Part shown: positions 19,496-27,300 of the stretch, piece by piece | Position numbering within the stretch: position 1 is the first letter of the stretch | Layout: each line of letters starts with the position of its first letter | Source: Marinobacter sp. Arc7-DN-1 | Lineage (GTDB): Bacteria; Pseudomonadota; Gammaproteobacteria; Pseudomonadales; Oleiphilaceae | Assembly (NCBI RefSeq): GCF_003441595.1 | Contig: NZ_CP031848.1 | Coordinates: forward strand, 3,472,001-3,536,000 | Direction: 5' to 3' | DNA length: 64,000 nt | Made by a program: the position numbers and the translations under genes | The notes under the pieces: model-generated | Told to the model about the DNA's origin: nothing | The model's database searches: none | The model's input: only the letters and a program-made list of their open reading frames with translations

Positions 19496-20884
19496 TTACT
19501 CCATCCCCAACTTCTTCAATCGATACCGCAACGCCCGAAAACTGATCCCCAACCGCTTCGCCGCCGCCGTCTTGTTCCAGCGGGTCGCCTCCAGAGCCTT
19601 CTCAATCGCTTGCCGTTCGATGCTTTCCAGGTATCCTTCCAGATCGATTTCACCATCCGGCACGGTAAAATTCTCACCTTCGCCGGCCTGGCCCTCGGCA
19701 ATAATCTGTGAGGGCGATGCGGCATGCTGTACACCATTCCCGAGATGCAGATCGTCAGCGTCAATCTGGTCGGCATCGCACAGGGTAAACGCGCGTTCCA
19801 GAACATTCTCCAATTCCCGCACGTTTCCGGGAAAATCGTAGCTCTTGAGGCGCTCTATCGCAGCGGGAGTTAACGTGGCCGGATCGCATTCGTACTCTCC
19901 GGCAATACGTTCAAGAATGTGGCCGGCGAGTATGGGGATATCATCGAGCCGCTCCCGCAAAGGCGGAACAGCCAGTTCGATCACGTTAATCCGGTAGAAC
20001 AGGTCCTGGCGGAAGCTGCCTTCCTGAACCAGTTCCGGCAGGTTTTTATGGGTGGCGCTCAGCACCCGGATATCTACCGGTACTTCCTTGGTGTCACCTA
20101 CTGGTCGGACCGCTTTTTCCTGGATGGCCCTGAGCAGTTTCACCTGCATGGCCAGCGGCAGGTCTGCGACTTCATCCAGAAACAGAGTGCCACCGTTGGC
20201 AGAGCGGAACAGGCCGTCCTTGTTTTCCACAGCCCCGGTAAAGCTGCCTTTCTTGTGCCCGAAGAATTCACTCTCCATGAGTTCCGAGGGAATCGCACCA
20301 CAGTTCACGGCAATGAAAGGTCCCTCCCGGCGGGGGCCCTGAAGGTGAATCATTCGGGCAACCAGTTCCTTACCACTGCCGGACTCACCACTGATGAATA
20401 CCGGCGCCTGGCTTCTGGCCAGCTTTCGGGTCTGGTTCCGGAGTTTCCGGATCTCCGGAGATTTACCGAGTAGCAGGCCGGGCTCGTCGGCTCCATCTTC
20501 CGAGTCCGCCTTGGGCTCCGAGAGCTTGAGCGCACTGTTTACCAGCTCTCTTAAGCGGGGCAGTTCCACCGGCTTGGAAACAAAATCGAAAGCCCCGGCT
20601 TTGAGGGATTCAATCGCCGTGTCCATATTGCCGTAGGCGGTAATGACGGCCACCGGTGTTGCCGGAGCATGCTGCTGGATCCACTGAACCAGTTCGATAC
20701 CATTGCCGTCCGGCAGGTTCATGTCGGTGAGGCAGAGGTTCGGTTTGTTCTGCTCCAGCAGCGCCAGAGCGCTGGTCAGGTCGGGTGCCGTGAAGGTGGT
20801 TATGCCCATTCGGGTGAGGGTGATTTCCAGCAGTTCCCGGATGTCCGGTTCGTCGTCAACGATCAGCGCTGTGTATGTGGTCAT
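19496..20884 (-). CDS. pilR: Sigma-54-dependent response regulator PilR
   Basis: NtrC-family activator of pilin transcription, partner of PilS. The 462-residue product has a receiver domain (acidic pair Asp10-Asp11, phosphoacceptor Asp54 in CLTDMNLPDG, Lys102), an AAA+ domain with Walker A GESGSGKE (164-171), the sigma-54 contact loop in the form GSFTGA rather than the commoner GAFTGA, and a C-terminal Fis-type helix-turn-helix (TAAAKRLGISFRALRYRLKKLG). Its expected target, the major pilin gene pilA, is not in the window, and I found no sigma-54 promoter before fimU. It follows pilS after 56 bases. Confidence 0.94.
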   Translation of the reverse strand: MTTYTALIVDDEPDIRELLEITLTRMGITTFTAPDLTSALALLEQNKPNLCLTDMNLPDGNGIELVQWIQQHAPATPVAVITAYGNMDTAIESLKAGAFDFVSKPVELPRLRELVNSALKLSEPKADSEDGADEPGLLLGKSPEIRKLRNQTRKLARSQAPVFISGESGSGKELVARMIHLQGPRREGPFIAVNCGAIPSELMESEFFGHKKGSFTGAVENKDGLFRSANGGTLFLDEVADLPLAMQVKLLRAIQEKAVRPVGDTKEVPVDIRVLSATHKNLPELVQEGSFRQDLFYRINVIELAVPPLRERLDDIPILAGHILERIAGEYECDPATLTPAAIERLKSYDFPGNVRELENVLERAFTLCDADQIDADDLHLGNGVQHAASPSQIIAEGQAGEGENFTVPDGEIDLEGYLESIERQAIEKALEATRWNKTAAAKRLGISFRALRYRLKKLGME

Positions 20885-20940
20885 GTTGTGTCGTCGGTTC
20901 CATGTCGTTGTTCAAACGCCCGATATCCGCCGGTGTAGGG

Positions 20941-22602
20941 TCAGATCATTCGCCCAGGGTGGGCGAACGTAATGCGGAAACAGCAGCCGGGCTGGTCGTC
21001 GTCTACCAGGGAAAGATGCGCCTGATTAGCCTCGCACAGTTCCCGTGCCAGATAAAGCCCGAGCCCGGTTCCGCTCTTGTCGGTGGTGAAAAAGGGCTCG
21101 AACACCGAGTTACGGTTTTCAGGGGCAATGCCAGGCCCGAAATCGCGGACATCCACGTAGGCTCGTTCGCCATCTGCTGTGGCTCCGGCGTGAAGTTCGA
21201 TGTGCCGCTCGCCGGTCTGCTGTTTACTATACCGCAAGCCATTATCGCAGAGGTTAACCATCACCTGCTCGATCTGGCTTTTATCGAAACGGGCTGGCGG
21301 CAGGTCGTCTGAGTCGTTCTTCAGGATGATATTTGAGGAGGTGCAGTCTTGGTCCTGGGTTTGGAGAAAATCTTCCCTGAATTCCTTTAGCCAGGGCTCC
21401 AACTCGATCAGGTCGGCGTTGGCGGCCCGGCGCCGGGAGAGGTCCAGAACATTCTCGATGATGCCATTTACCCTGCGGGAATGGCGCCGGATGATTCCAA
21501 GCATCTGGCGGTCGCCGGGCTCAAGGTTCGGGGCCTCTTCCATCAGCTGTGCCGCATGGCTGATCGCACCCAGAGGGTTGCGAATCTCATGAGCAATGCC
21601 TGCGGTGAGTCGCCCGAGAGAAGCCAGTTTCATCTGTTGTGCCTGCTGGGTGACCTTACTCATATCTTCAATGAACACGAGTATCTGGTCGCCGCGTTCC
21701 TGGTCCAGTTGGGTAAAGTTTGCCTGCAATAACGGGGACGTAGGCGAGGGCTGGAAGGGTTCGATCCGGCGAGTGGGGTCTTTCAGCCAGGCTTCGAGGC
21801 CCTGTTTCAAGGGTTTGGGTAGCACGGTTGTGAATTCATGAATGGGTGCCGCGGCTTTGGGGGCGCCGTACAAAAGCTCCTCGGCGGCGGCATTGGCCAG
21901 GCGAATCTGGCCGAAACAATCCAGCACCAGTATGCCGGTGCGCATGCGCTGGATAATCTGCTGGTTGATCTGCTCCAGTTCGGCAATGCTGCGGGCCCGG
22001 CTGGTGGCCAGTGCCTCGCTGCGCATCATCCGGCGGGAGATGTTCTGCAACACGAAGGCCGCCGCAAAGTAGAGGATGCCCAGGGAGCCGGCCCGGACAA
22101 TATCGTCTGCCGATTCACCCAGTGCCAGTACCGCCCACCCGGAGATGCCCAGCGAACTGATGGCGGCCAGTGCCGCATAAAACGTTCCCATGCGGCTTGG
22201 GGTCAGGATGTTGCCCGCGGCCACGGAAACAATAACAAGGTTGGCCAGGCCGTTGGTAATGCCCGTGCTGGTGAGCAACAGCCCGTGCATGATCAGAATG
22301 TCCAGCAGAATCGAGAGCGTGATGTGCCGCTGGCCAGGATGAAACCCCGCCACGAGGAGCAGGGCGATAAAGGCGTTCAGCCCCAGATACGCTGAAACGC
22401 CGGCCTGGTAGTAGTCGAGCATCCGGAATTGCACGTCGAAATTGACCGGATCGACGAACAGCAGCGCCACCAGTATCAGGCTGACCACCAGGCGGTAGTG
22501 GTTGTAGATCCTGAACAGTTTTGCCTGCTGCAGGCCGGAAGGCGTGGTGGGAACGGCCGGGCTTATGGTGTTGGCTGTTGTTGTAGATGTCTCTGTTGCC
22601 AT
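20941..22602 (-). CDS. pilS: Sensor histidine kinase PilS
   Basis: Membrane kinase that phosphorylates PilR. The 553-residue product has six hydrophobic segments (about residues 38-190), the known PilS arrangement, then a PAS-like region (about 205-320), the dimerisation box GIAHEIRNPLGAISHA with His338, and the ATPase domain (NLCDNGLRYS; VRDFGPGIAPENRN; GTGLGLYLAREL). In P. aeruginosa PilS senses pilin subunits in the membrane and lowers pilA expression when they are abundant; this is known of the family and is not visible here. It diverges from nadE with 93 bases between the starts. Confidence 0.94.
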   Translation of the reverse strand: MATETSTTTANTISPAVPTTPSGLQQAKLFRIYNHYRLVVSLILVALLFVDPVNFDVQFRMLDYYQAGVSAYLGLNAFIALLLVAGFHPGQRHITLSILLDILIMHGLLLTSTGITNGLANLVIVSVAAGNILTPSRMGTFYAALAAISSLGISGWAVLALGESADDIVRAGSLGILYFAAAFVLQNISRRMMRSEALATSRARSIAELEQINQQIIQRMRTGILVLDCFGQIRLANAAAEELLYGAPKAAAPIHEFTTVLPKPLKQGLEAWLKDPTRRIEPFQPSPTSPLLQANFTQLDQERGDQILVFIEDMSKVTQQAQQMKLASLGRLTAGIAHEIRNPLGAISHAAQLMEEAPNLEPGDRQMLGIIRRHSRRVNGIIENVLDLSRRRAANADLIELEPWLKEFREDFLQTQDQDCTSSNIILKNDSDDLPPARFDKSQIEQVMVNLCDNGLRYSKQQTGERHIELHAGATADGERAYVDVRDFGPGIAPENRNSVFEPFFTTDKSGTGLGLYLARELCEANQAHLSLVDDDQPGCCFRITFAHPGRMI

Positions 22603-22653
22603 GATTTACCGGAATCCGCTGTTGGTCGGAAGAAATCCACGCGCGTGCGGGGT

Positions 22654-22659
22654 TATAAT
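22654..22659 (+). promoter_or_regulatory. TATAAT -10 element of nadE
   Basis: A perfect TATAAT 37 bases before the chosen nadE start. No good -35 at 16-18 bases upstream, so an activator or a weak promoter is likely. Confidence 0.35.
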
Positions 22660-22695
22660 AGCCTTTTCATGGCAATGAGTTACAGGAGCCGATTT

Positions 22696-24360
22696 ATGTC
22701 CGTGTCCGGAAAACAGGCCGTCTACGGGGTGACAGCCAGAAAACTGCGGGTGGTGATGGCCCAACTGGACTTTCTGGTGGGTGATATTCCCGGCAACACG
22801 GAGCTCGTCATTGATGCTGTCCAGCGGGCGGCATCGGACCACCAGGCGGACGTTGTGGTCTTTCCCGAGCTTTGCCTGACGGGTTATCCGCCGGAGGACC
22901 TGCTGTTGCGGCCAAGCCTTGAGGTTCGTGTTAACGAAGCGCTGGAGCGGCTGCAGGAGGCGCAACTGGAGCCGGCCATCGTTATCGGTGCACCCCTGCG
23001 CCACGGAGCGCTCCTGTATAACGCGGCTGTGGTTATCGACGGTGGCGAAATCACCGGTCGGTACTTCAAGCGTTTCCCGCCCAATTACCAGGTGTTTGAT
23101 GAAAAGCGGTACTTCGCTGAAGGTGCGGATGTTTTGACCCTTGATATCCGTGGTGTTCAGGTCGGCATCACCGTCTGTGAAGACATCTGGAAGGAAGGGC
23201 CGGTAGAGGACTGTGCCGCAGCCGGCGCACGGCTGATCCTGAACCTGAACGCCTCCCCCTACGATATCGATAAACAGGCCCGCCGGAAGGCCCTGCTGGA
23301 GCGTAAAGCGAGAGAGAATCTGGTCAGTATTGTTTATGTGAACCTCGTTGGTGGCCAGGACGAGCTGGTCTTTGACGGTGGCTCCATGGTGTTCGATCAC
23401 TCCGGTGTGCTGATGGCAGAAGCGCCCCAGTTTGGCGAGGGCCTTTACCCGGTCGATTTTTTGTGTGAGCGCCACTGCCAGCCGATTTCCCAGCCCTTAC
23501 CTGAGGAGCCGTCACTGGAAGCCAATGTGTACAAGGCTCTGGTGACGGGCGTTCGGGATTATGTAAATAAAAATGGCTTTAAATCGGTGGTTCTGGGGTT
23601 GTCCGGCGGCATCGACTCGGCGGTCACCCTGGCGGTGGCGGTTGATGCCCTGGGTAAGGACCGTGTCCGGGCGGTGATGATGCCTTTTCGTTATACCTCC
23701 AGCATGAGCCTTGAGGACGCCGAGGCTGAAGCGGTGGCACTGGGGGTTCAGTACGACGTGTTCTCTATCGAGCCCATGTACGATGCCTTCATGGAAACCC
23801 TGGCCGGGCCTTTCGAGGGTACCCGTCCTGACACAACCGAGGAGAACTTGCAGGCCCGCCTGCGCGGTGTTCTGCTGATGTCCCTGTCCAACAAGTTCCG
23901 CTCTCTGGTGCTGACAACCGGTAACAAGAGCGAGATGGCGGTGGGCTATTCAACGTTATACGGGGATATGGCCGGGGGGTTTGACGTTCTCAAGGATGTG
24001 CCGAAAACCCTGGTGTTCCGGTTGGCCAGGTACTGCAACACGGTATCCCAGGTAATCCCGGAGCGGGTTATCACCCGGCCGCCCTCCGCCGAACTGGCGC
24101 CGGACCAGAAAGATGAGGACAGTCTGCCCGGCTACGATGCGCTGGATCAGATCCTGAACCTCTACGTGGAGCGGGATTTCAGTGCCGACGCCATCGTTGC
24201 GGAAGGCTTTGAACGGGCCGATGTGGAGCGGGTTATCCGCCTGGTGGACACCAACGAATACAAGCGCCGGCAGGCGCCGATTGGCGTACGGATTACCGAG
24301 CGTGGTTTTGGCAAGGACCGTCGTTATCCCATTACCAACGCCTGGAAAAGCGGAAAGTAG
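22696..24360 (+). CDS. nadE: Glutamine-dependent NAD synthetase
   Basis: Final step of NAD synthesis: amidates nicotinate adenine dinucleotide with ammonia taken from glutamine. The ATG at 22696 has AGGAG 7 bases upstream; earlier ATGs at 22669 and 22675 lack one. The 554-residue product has an N-terminal nitrilase-fold glutaminase with the Glu58-Lys125-Cys161 triad (FPELCLTGYPPED; GRYFKRFPPNYQVFDE; GITVCEDIW) and a C-terminal synthetase domain with SGGIDS (303-308) and TGNKSEMAVGYSTLYGD. This fused form is independent of external ammonia. Its place between pilS and bamD differs from Pseudomonas, where pilS adjoins the bamD-rluD group directly. Confidence 0.95.
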   Translation: MSVSGKQAVYGVTARKLRVVMAQLDFLVGDIPGNTELVIDAVQRAASDHQADVVVFPELCLTGYPPEDLLLRPSLEVRVNEALERLQEAQLEPAIVIGAPLRHGALLYNAAVVIDGGEITGRYFKRFPPNYQVFDEKRYFAEGADVLTLDIRGVQVGITVCEDIWKEGPVEDCAAAGARLILNLNASPYDIDKQARRKALLERKARENLVSIVYVNLVGGQDELVFDGGSMVFDHSGVLMAEAPQFGEGLYPVDFLCERHCQPISQPLPEEPSLEANVYKALVTGVRDYVNKNGFKSVVLGLSGGIDSAVTLAVAVDALGKDRVRAVMMPFRYTSSMSLEDAEAEAVALGVQYDVFSIEPMYDAFMETLAGPFEGTRPDTTEENLQARLRGVLLMSLSNKFRSLVLTTGNKSEMAVGYSTLYGDMAGGFDVLKDVPKTLVFRLARYCNTVSQVIPERVITRPPSAELAPDQKDEDSLPGYDALDQILNLYVERDFSADAIVAEGFERADVERVIRLVDTNEYKRRQAPIGVRITERGFGKDRRYPITNAWKSGK

Positions 24361-24370
24361 CCGATTGCCC

Positions 24371-24420
24371 GGGGTCAGATGAAATTGGGGTCAGATGAAA
24401 ACTTCATCTGACCCCAATTT
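24371..24420. repeat. REP-like GGGGTCAGATGAA palindrome with an extra direct half-copy
   Basis: An 18-base arm (24382-24399, AAATTGGGGTCAGATGAA) and its exact complement (24403-24420) flank a 3-base loop. A further half-copy GGGGTCAGATGAAATT stands at 24371-24386. It fills the gap between the convergent ends of nadE and bamD and probably ends both transcripts. Same family as 29888-29917 and 531-558. Confidence 0.75.
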
Positions 24421-24427
24421 CAGCCTT

Positions 24428-25261
24428 TTATTCGTCGCCCATCAGGCCAAAGGTGACAACGTTGGTGAGTGAACGACTCTCTCCCTTCAGCAGGTCTGCC
24501 TCGAACTCGCCATTGCTGTTAAACGCTTCGCTGTCTGGAAAGTTGGTGCGAAGCAGGGCGATGGCGTCTTGGGCGCCCTTTTTCAGGTCAAGAAACTGAT
24601 AGGTTTCGACCATGATGATCAGGGCCTCTTCAACGGAAGGCGATGACGGGTAGTTCTCCACCACGTATCGGCCACGGTTGTTGGCGGCAACATAGGCCTG
24701 GCGCTTGATATAGTAGCGGGCTGCGTTGATTTCCAGTTCGGCCATCCGATTACGGATCGCAACCATGCGCTGGCGGGCGTCTGCCACATACTGGCTGTCC
24801 GGGTAGCGGTTGAGCAGTTCCGAAAAATCCCGGAAGGATTGCATCTGCTCACCCGGATCCCGGGCGGCCACGTCGATCGGGAAATAACGGGCCGCAAGCC
24901 CCAGGTCCAGGTTGTAGGAGGCAAGGCCGCGCATATACAGGGCATAATCCGCGTGGTCACTTTGCGGGTTCAGCCGCAGAAAGCGGTCAGCCGCCGCTCG
25001 GGCGCCTTCGAGATCCAGGTTCTGGTAACGGGCATAAATGAGATCAAGCTGAGCCTGCTCGGCATAGCGGCCGAAGGGATAGTAAGTTTCCAGCGAATCC
25101 AGGTTTTGTTCCGCTTCGTTGAAATTCCCGGAGCTCATGGCTTGGCGGGCATTCTCATAGTAAGTCTTCTCCGGAAGCACTTCTTCCTGCTTATTGGAGG
25201 CGCAGGCACTGATCAGAACAACCAGTGTGGAAAGTAGCAGTAAACGAAGACCTGATCTCAT
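24428..25261 (-). CDS. bamD: Outer-membrane assembly lipoprotein BamD
   Basis: Essential lipoprotein of the BAM complex that, with BamA, inserts beta-barrel proteins in the outer membrane. The start at 25259-25261 gives MRSGLRLLLLSTLVVLISAC with a lipobox (Cys20); longer readings lack a sense of signal peptide. The 277-residue product has five TPR-like repeats, seen as YYPFGRYAEQAQLDLIYARYQ, LNPQSDHADYALYMRGLASY and YPSSPSVEEALIIMVETYQ. Other BAM genes are not in the window. The order bamD-rluD (divergent) is the same as in Pseudomonas and E. coli. Confidence 0.95.
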   Translation of the reverse strand: MRSGLRLLLLSTLVVLISACASNKQEEVLPEKTYYENARQAMSSGNFNEAEQNLDSLETYYPFGRYAEQAQLDLIYARYQNLDLEGARAAADRFLRLNPQSDHADYALYMRGLASYNLDLGLAARYFPIDVAARDPGEQMQSFRDFSELLNRYPDSQYVADARQRMVAIRNRMAELEINAARYYIKRQAYVAANNRGRYVVENYPSSPSVEEALIIMVETYQFLDLKKGAQDAIALLRTNFPDSEAFNSNGEFEADLLKGESRSLTNVVTFGLMGDE

Positions 25262-25407
25262 GCCGGAATCCCGTATAATGTCGATTAATTCAAGGGCAGC
25301 CATTGTAGCGGGGAAGTTGCTCCATGTGCAGAGGCATGTGAAGAGCAACGCCCCGCTGTTTCAAAGAATCTGACCGAAACGTAACACACACAGGCCCTGG
25401 GGGCTTA

Positions 25408-26385
25408 ATGTCATCTGAAAATCGAATCGTCGCCAGCTTTGTTGTCCCACCGACGTTGAGTGACCGGCGCCTGGATCAGGCAGCGGCAGAGCTGATGCCC
25501 GAGCACTCCCGTTCGCGACTGCAATCATGGATTAAAAGTGGTGTGTTGACAGTGAATGGCGAGGCGCGCAAGCCTCGGGACAAGGTGATGCTCGATGATC
25601 GCCTGGAGCTGGATGCCGAGCCGGAAATTCGGGTGAGCTGGCAGGCTGAGGAAATCTCCCTGGATATCGTCTACCAGGACGAGCATCTTCTGGTCATCAA
25701 CAAGCCCGCCGGGCTTGTGGTGCATCCGGCGGCCGGCCATGCCGACGGCACGCTGGTCAATGCGCTGCTGAACTATGCACCAGAAGTGGAAAATCTTCCA
25801 AGGGCAGGTATCGTGCATCGGCTCGATAAAGATACCTCGGGCATCATGGTCGTTGCCCGCAGCCTGATTGCCCACACCTCCCTGGTGGACCAGTTGCAGA
25901 CACGAACCATGGGGCGCGAATATGAAGCGGTTGTGGTCGGCACGCTGACGGGTGGTTCAACGGTGGATGCGCCTATCGGCAGGCACCCTCGGGAGCGTAA
26001 AAAGATGGCGGTGGTTGCTTCGGGCAAGCCGGCGGTTACCCATTATCGCCTGGTAGAGCGTTTTGCCGCCCACACGCTCATCCGCTGCAAACTTGAAAGC
26101 GGCCGTACTCACCAGATCCGGGTGCATATGGCCCATGTCAAACACCCGCTGGTTGGTGATCCGATGTATGGCGGTCGCCTGCGGCTTCCCAAGGGAACCA
26201 CTGAAGAGCTGCGCGAGGCGCTCTCCGCGTTCAACCGCCAGGCACTCCATGCCCGGCAGCTGACGCTGGAGCATCCGGAGACCGGTGAAATCCTGAGCTG
26301 GGAAGTACCCTTGCCGGGAGACATGGTCACGCTGATAGAAGCCCTGCGCAAACACGCCCGGGAGCTGGAACACCGTGATTACTGA
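25408..26385 (+). CDS. rluD: 23S rRNA pseudouridine synthase RluD
   Basis: Makes the pseudouridines of helix 69 of 23S rRNA (E. coli positions 1911, 1915, 1917). The 325-residue product has an N-terminal S4 RNA-binding domain (about 18-70) and the RluA-type catalytic domain with HRLDKDTSG (catalytic Asp140, one residue from E. coli Asp139) and RTHQIRVHMAHVKHPLVGDPMYGG. GGGGG stands before the ATG. The gene diverges from bamD and its end overlaps the GTG start of pgeF by 11 bases, so the two are translated from one message. Confidence 0.96.
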   Translation: MSSENRIVASFVVPPTLSDRRLDQAAAELMPEHSRSRLQSWIKSGVLTVNGEARKPRDKVMLDDRLELDAEPEIRVSWQAEEISLDIVYQDEHLLVINKPAGLVVHPAAGHADGTLVNALLNYAPEVENLPRAGIVHRLDKDTSGIMVVARSLIAHTSLVDQLQTRTMGREYEAVVVGTLTGGSTVDAPIGRHPRERKKMAVVASGKPAVTHYRLVERFAAHTLIRCKLESGRTHQIRVHMAHVKHPLVGDPMYGGRLRLPKGTTEELREALSAFNRQALHARQLTLEHPETGEILSWEVPLPGDMVTLIEALRKHARELEHRDY

Positions 26386-27163
26386 AGGAACCCTCCTGAA
26401 CCCGGGCTGGTCCGGGCCGGGAAGGGTGCAGGCCATCAGCACAACCCGCGCAGGCGGTGTCAGCGGATCGCCGTGGAACAGCCTCAATCTCGGCGGCCAT
26501 GTCGGAGACAACCCGGAACACGTGCAAGAGAACCGGCGGAGACTTGCCGAATTCATCAGGCTGGATAGTGCCCGGATCGGTTGGCTTAACCAGGTGCACG
26601 GCACCAAGGTTGTCGAACTCACACCGGACAACGTCCAGCAAATCGCGAATGCTGACGCCAGCTACACCCGACACCCCGGCATCGCCTGCGCCATCCTCAC
26701 CGCCGATTGCCTGCCGGTGATTCTCTCGGATTACAAAGGTACGGTCGTCGGCGCCGCCCATGCCGGCTGGCGGAGCCTGTGCGGTGGCGTAATTGAGAAT
26801 CTGGTGAGCGCCATGGCTGTAGCACCCGAAACGCTGCAAGCCTGGCTCGGCCCGGCCATCGGTCCAGACAGGTTCGAAGTCGGCCCGGAAGTCCGTGACG
26901 CGTTTTTGAGGCATGATCCGGAAGCCGCCCGCGCTTTCAGGACCGACGGTGCCCGGTCGGGGCATTTCATGGCAGATATCTACGCCCTTGCCACCCTGAG
27001 GTTGAACAATCTCGGTGTTTCCGCCGTCACTGGCGGTGGTCTGTGCACAGTGCAGGACCAAGACCGGTTTTTTTCCTATCGAAGGGATGGTCAGACAGGG
27101 CGCATGGCAACCCTGATCTGGAGAGCCTTACCCGACCCAGGCTTGCACCGAAGCCAGAACTGA
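26375..27163 (+). CDS. pgeF: Peptidoglycan editing factor PgeF (YfiH/laccase-domain family)
   Basis: Cytoplasmic zinc enzyme of the YfiH family. E. coli PgeF prevents misincorporation of serine in place of alanine in peptidoglycan precursors, and relatives show purine-nucleoside and polyphenol oxidase activity. The 262-residue product starts at GTG 26375 inside rluD, with GGAG upstream, and carries the metal-site motifs NQVHGTKVV, ILTADCLPVIL and AAHAGWRSLCGGV. rluD-pgeF-clpB is a widely conserved order. A long gap (137 bases) with a heat-shock promoter candidate separates it from clpB. Confidence 0.93.
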   Translation: MITEGTLLNPGWSGPGRVQAISTTRAGGVSGSPWNSLNLGGHVGDNPEHVQENRRRLAEFIRLDSARIGWLNQVHGTKVVELTPDNVQQIANADASYTRHPGIACAILTADCLPVILSDYKGTVVGAAHAGWRSLCGGVIENLVSAMAVAPETLQAWLGPAIGPDRFEVGPEVRDAFLRHDPEAARAFRTDGARSGHFMADIYALATLRLNNLGVSAVTGGGLCTVQDQDRFFSYRRDGQTGRMATLIWRALPDPGLHRSQN

Positions 27164-27200
27164 CGGCCGTCAAATTTCTGACGAATAGACCGCAGTCCCG

Positions 27201-27228
27201 CTTGAAGTCCCCCCACTTGCCCCTACAT
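27201..27228 (+). promoter_or_regulatory. Candidate sigma-32 (heat-shock) promoter of clpB
   Basis: CTTGAAG (27201-27207), 12-base spacer, CCCCTACAT (27220-27228), close to the RpoH consensus CTTGAAA / CCCCATNT. A sigma-70 reading (TTGAAG, 16 bases, TACATT) overlaps it. It lies 73 bases before the clpB ATG, the expected place for a heat-shock gene. Confidence 0.6.
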
Positions 27229-27300
27229 TAAGGGTCAAAGCAATCGAATATCCGCCATCACCGGCACTACGGTATTCGCAGAATTTTGGGGAAACTACAC

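Noticed and set aside
20934-20960. GGGTCAGATCATTCGCCC as another member of the GGGGTCAG repeat family
   Set aside because: It is mostly the last codons of pilS and lacks the complementary arm.
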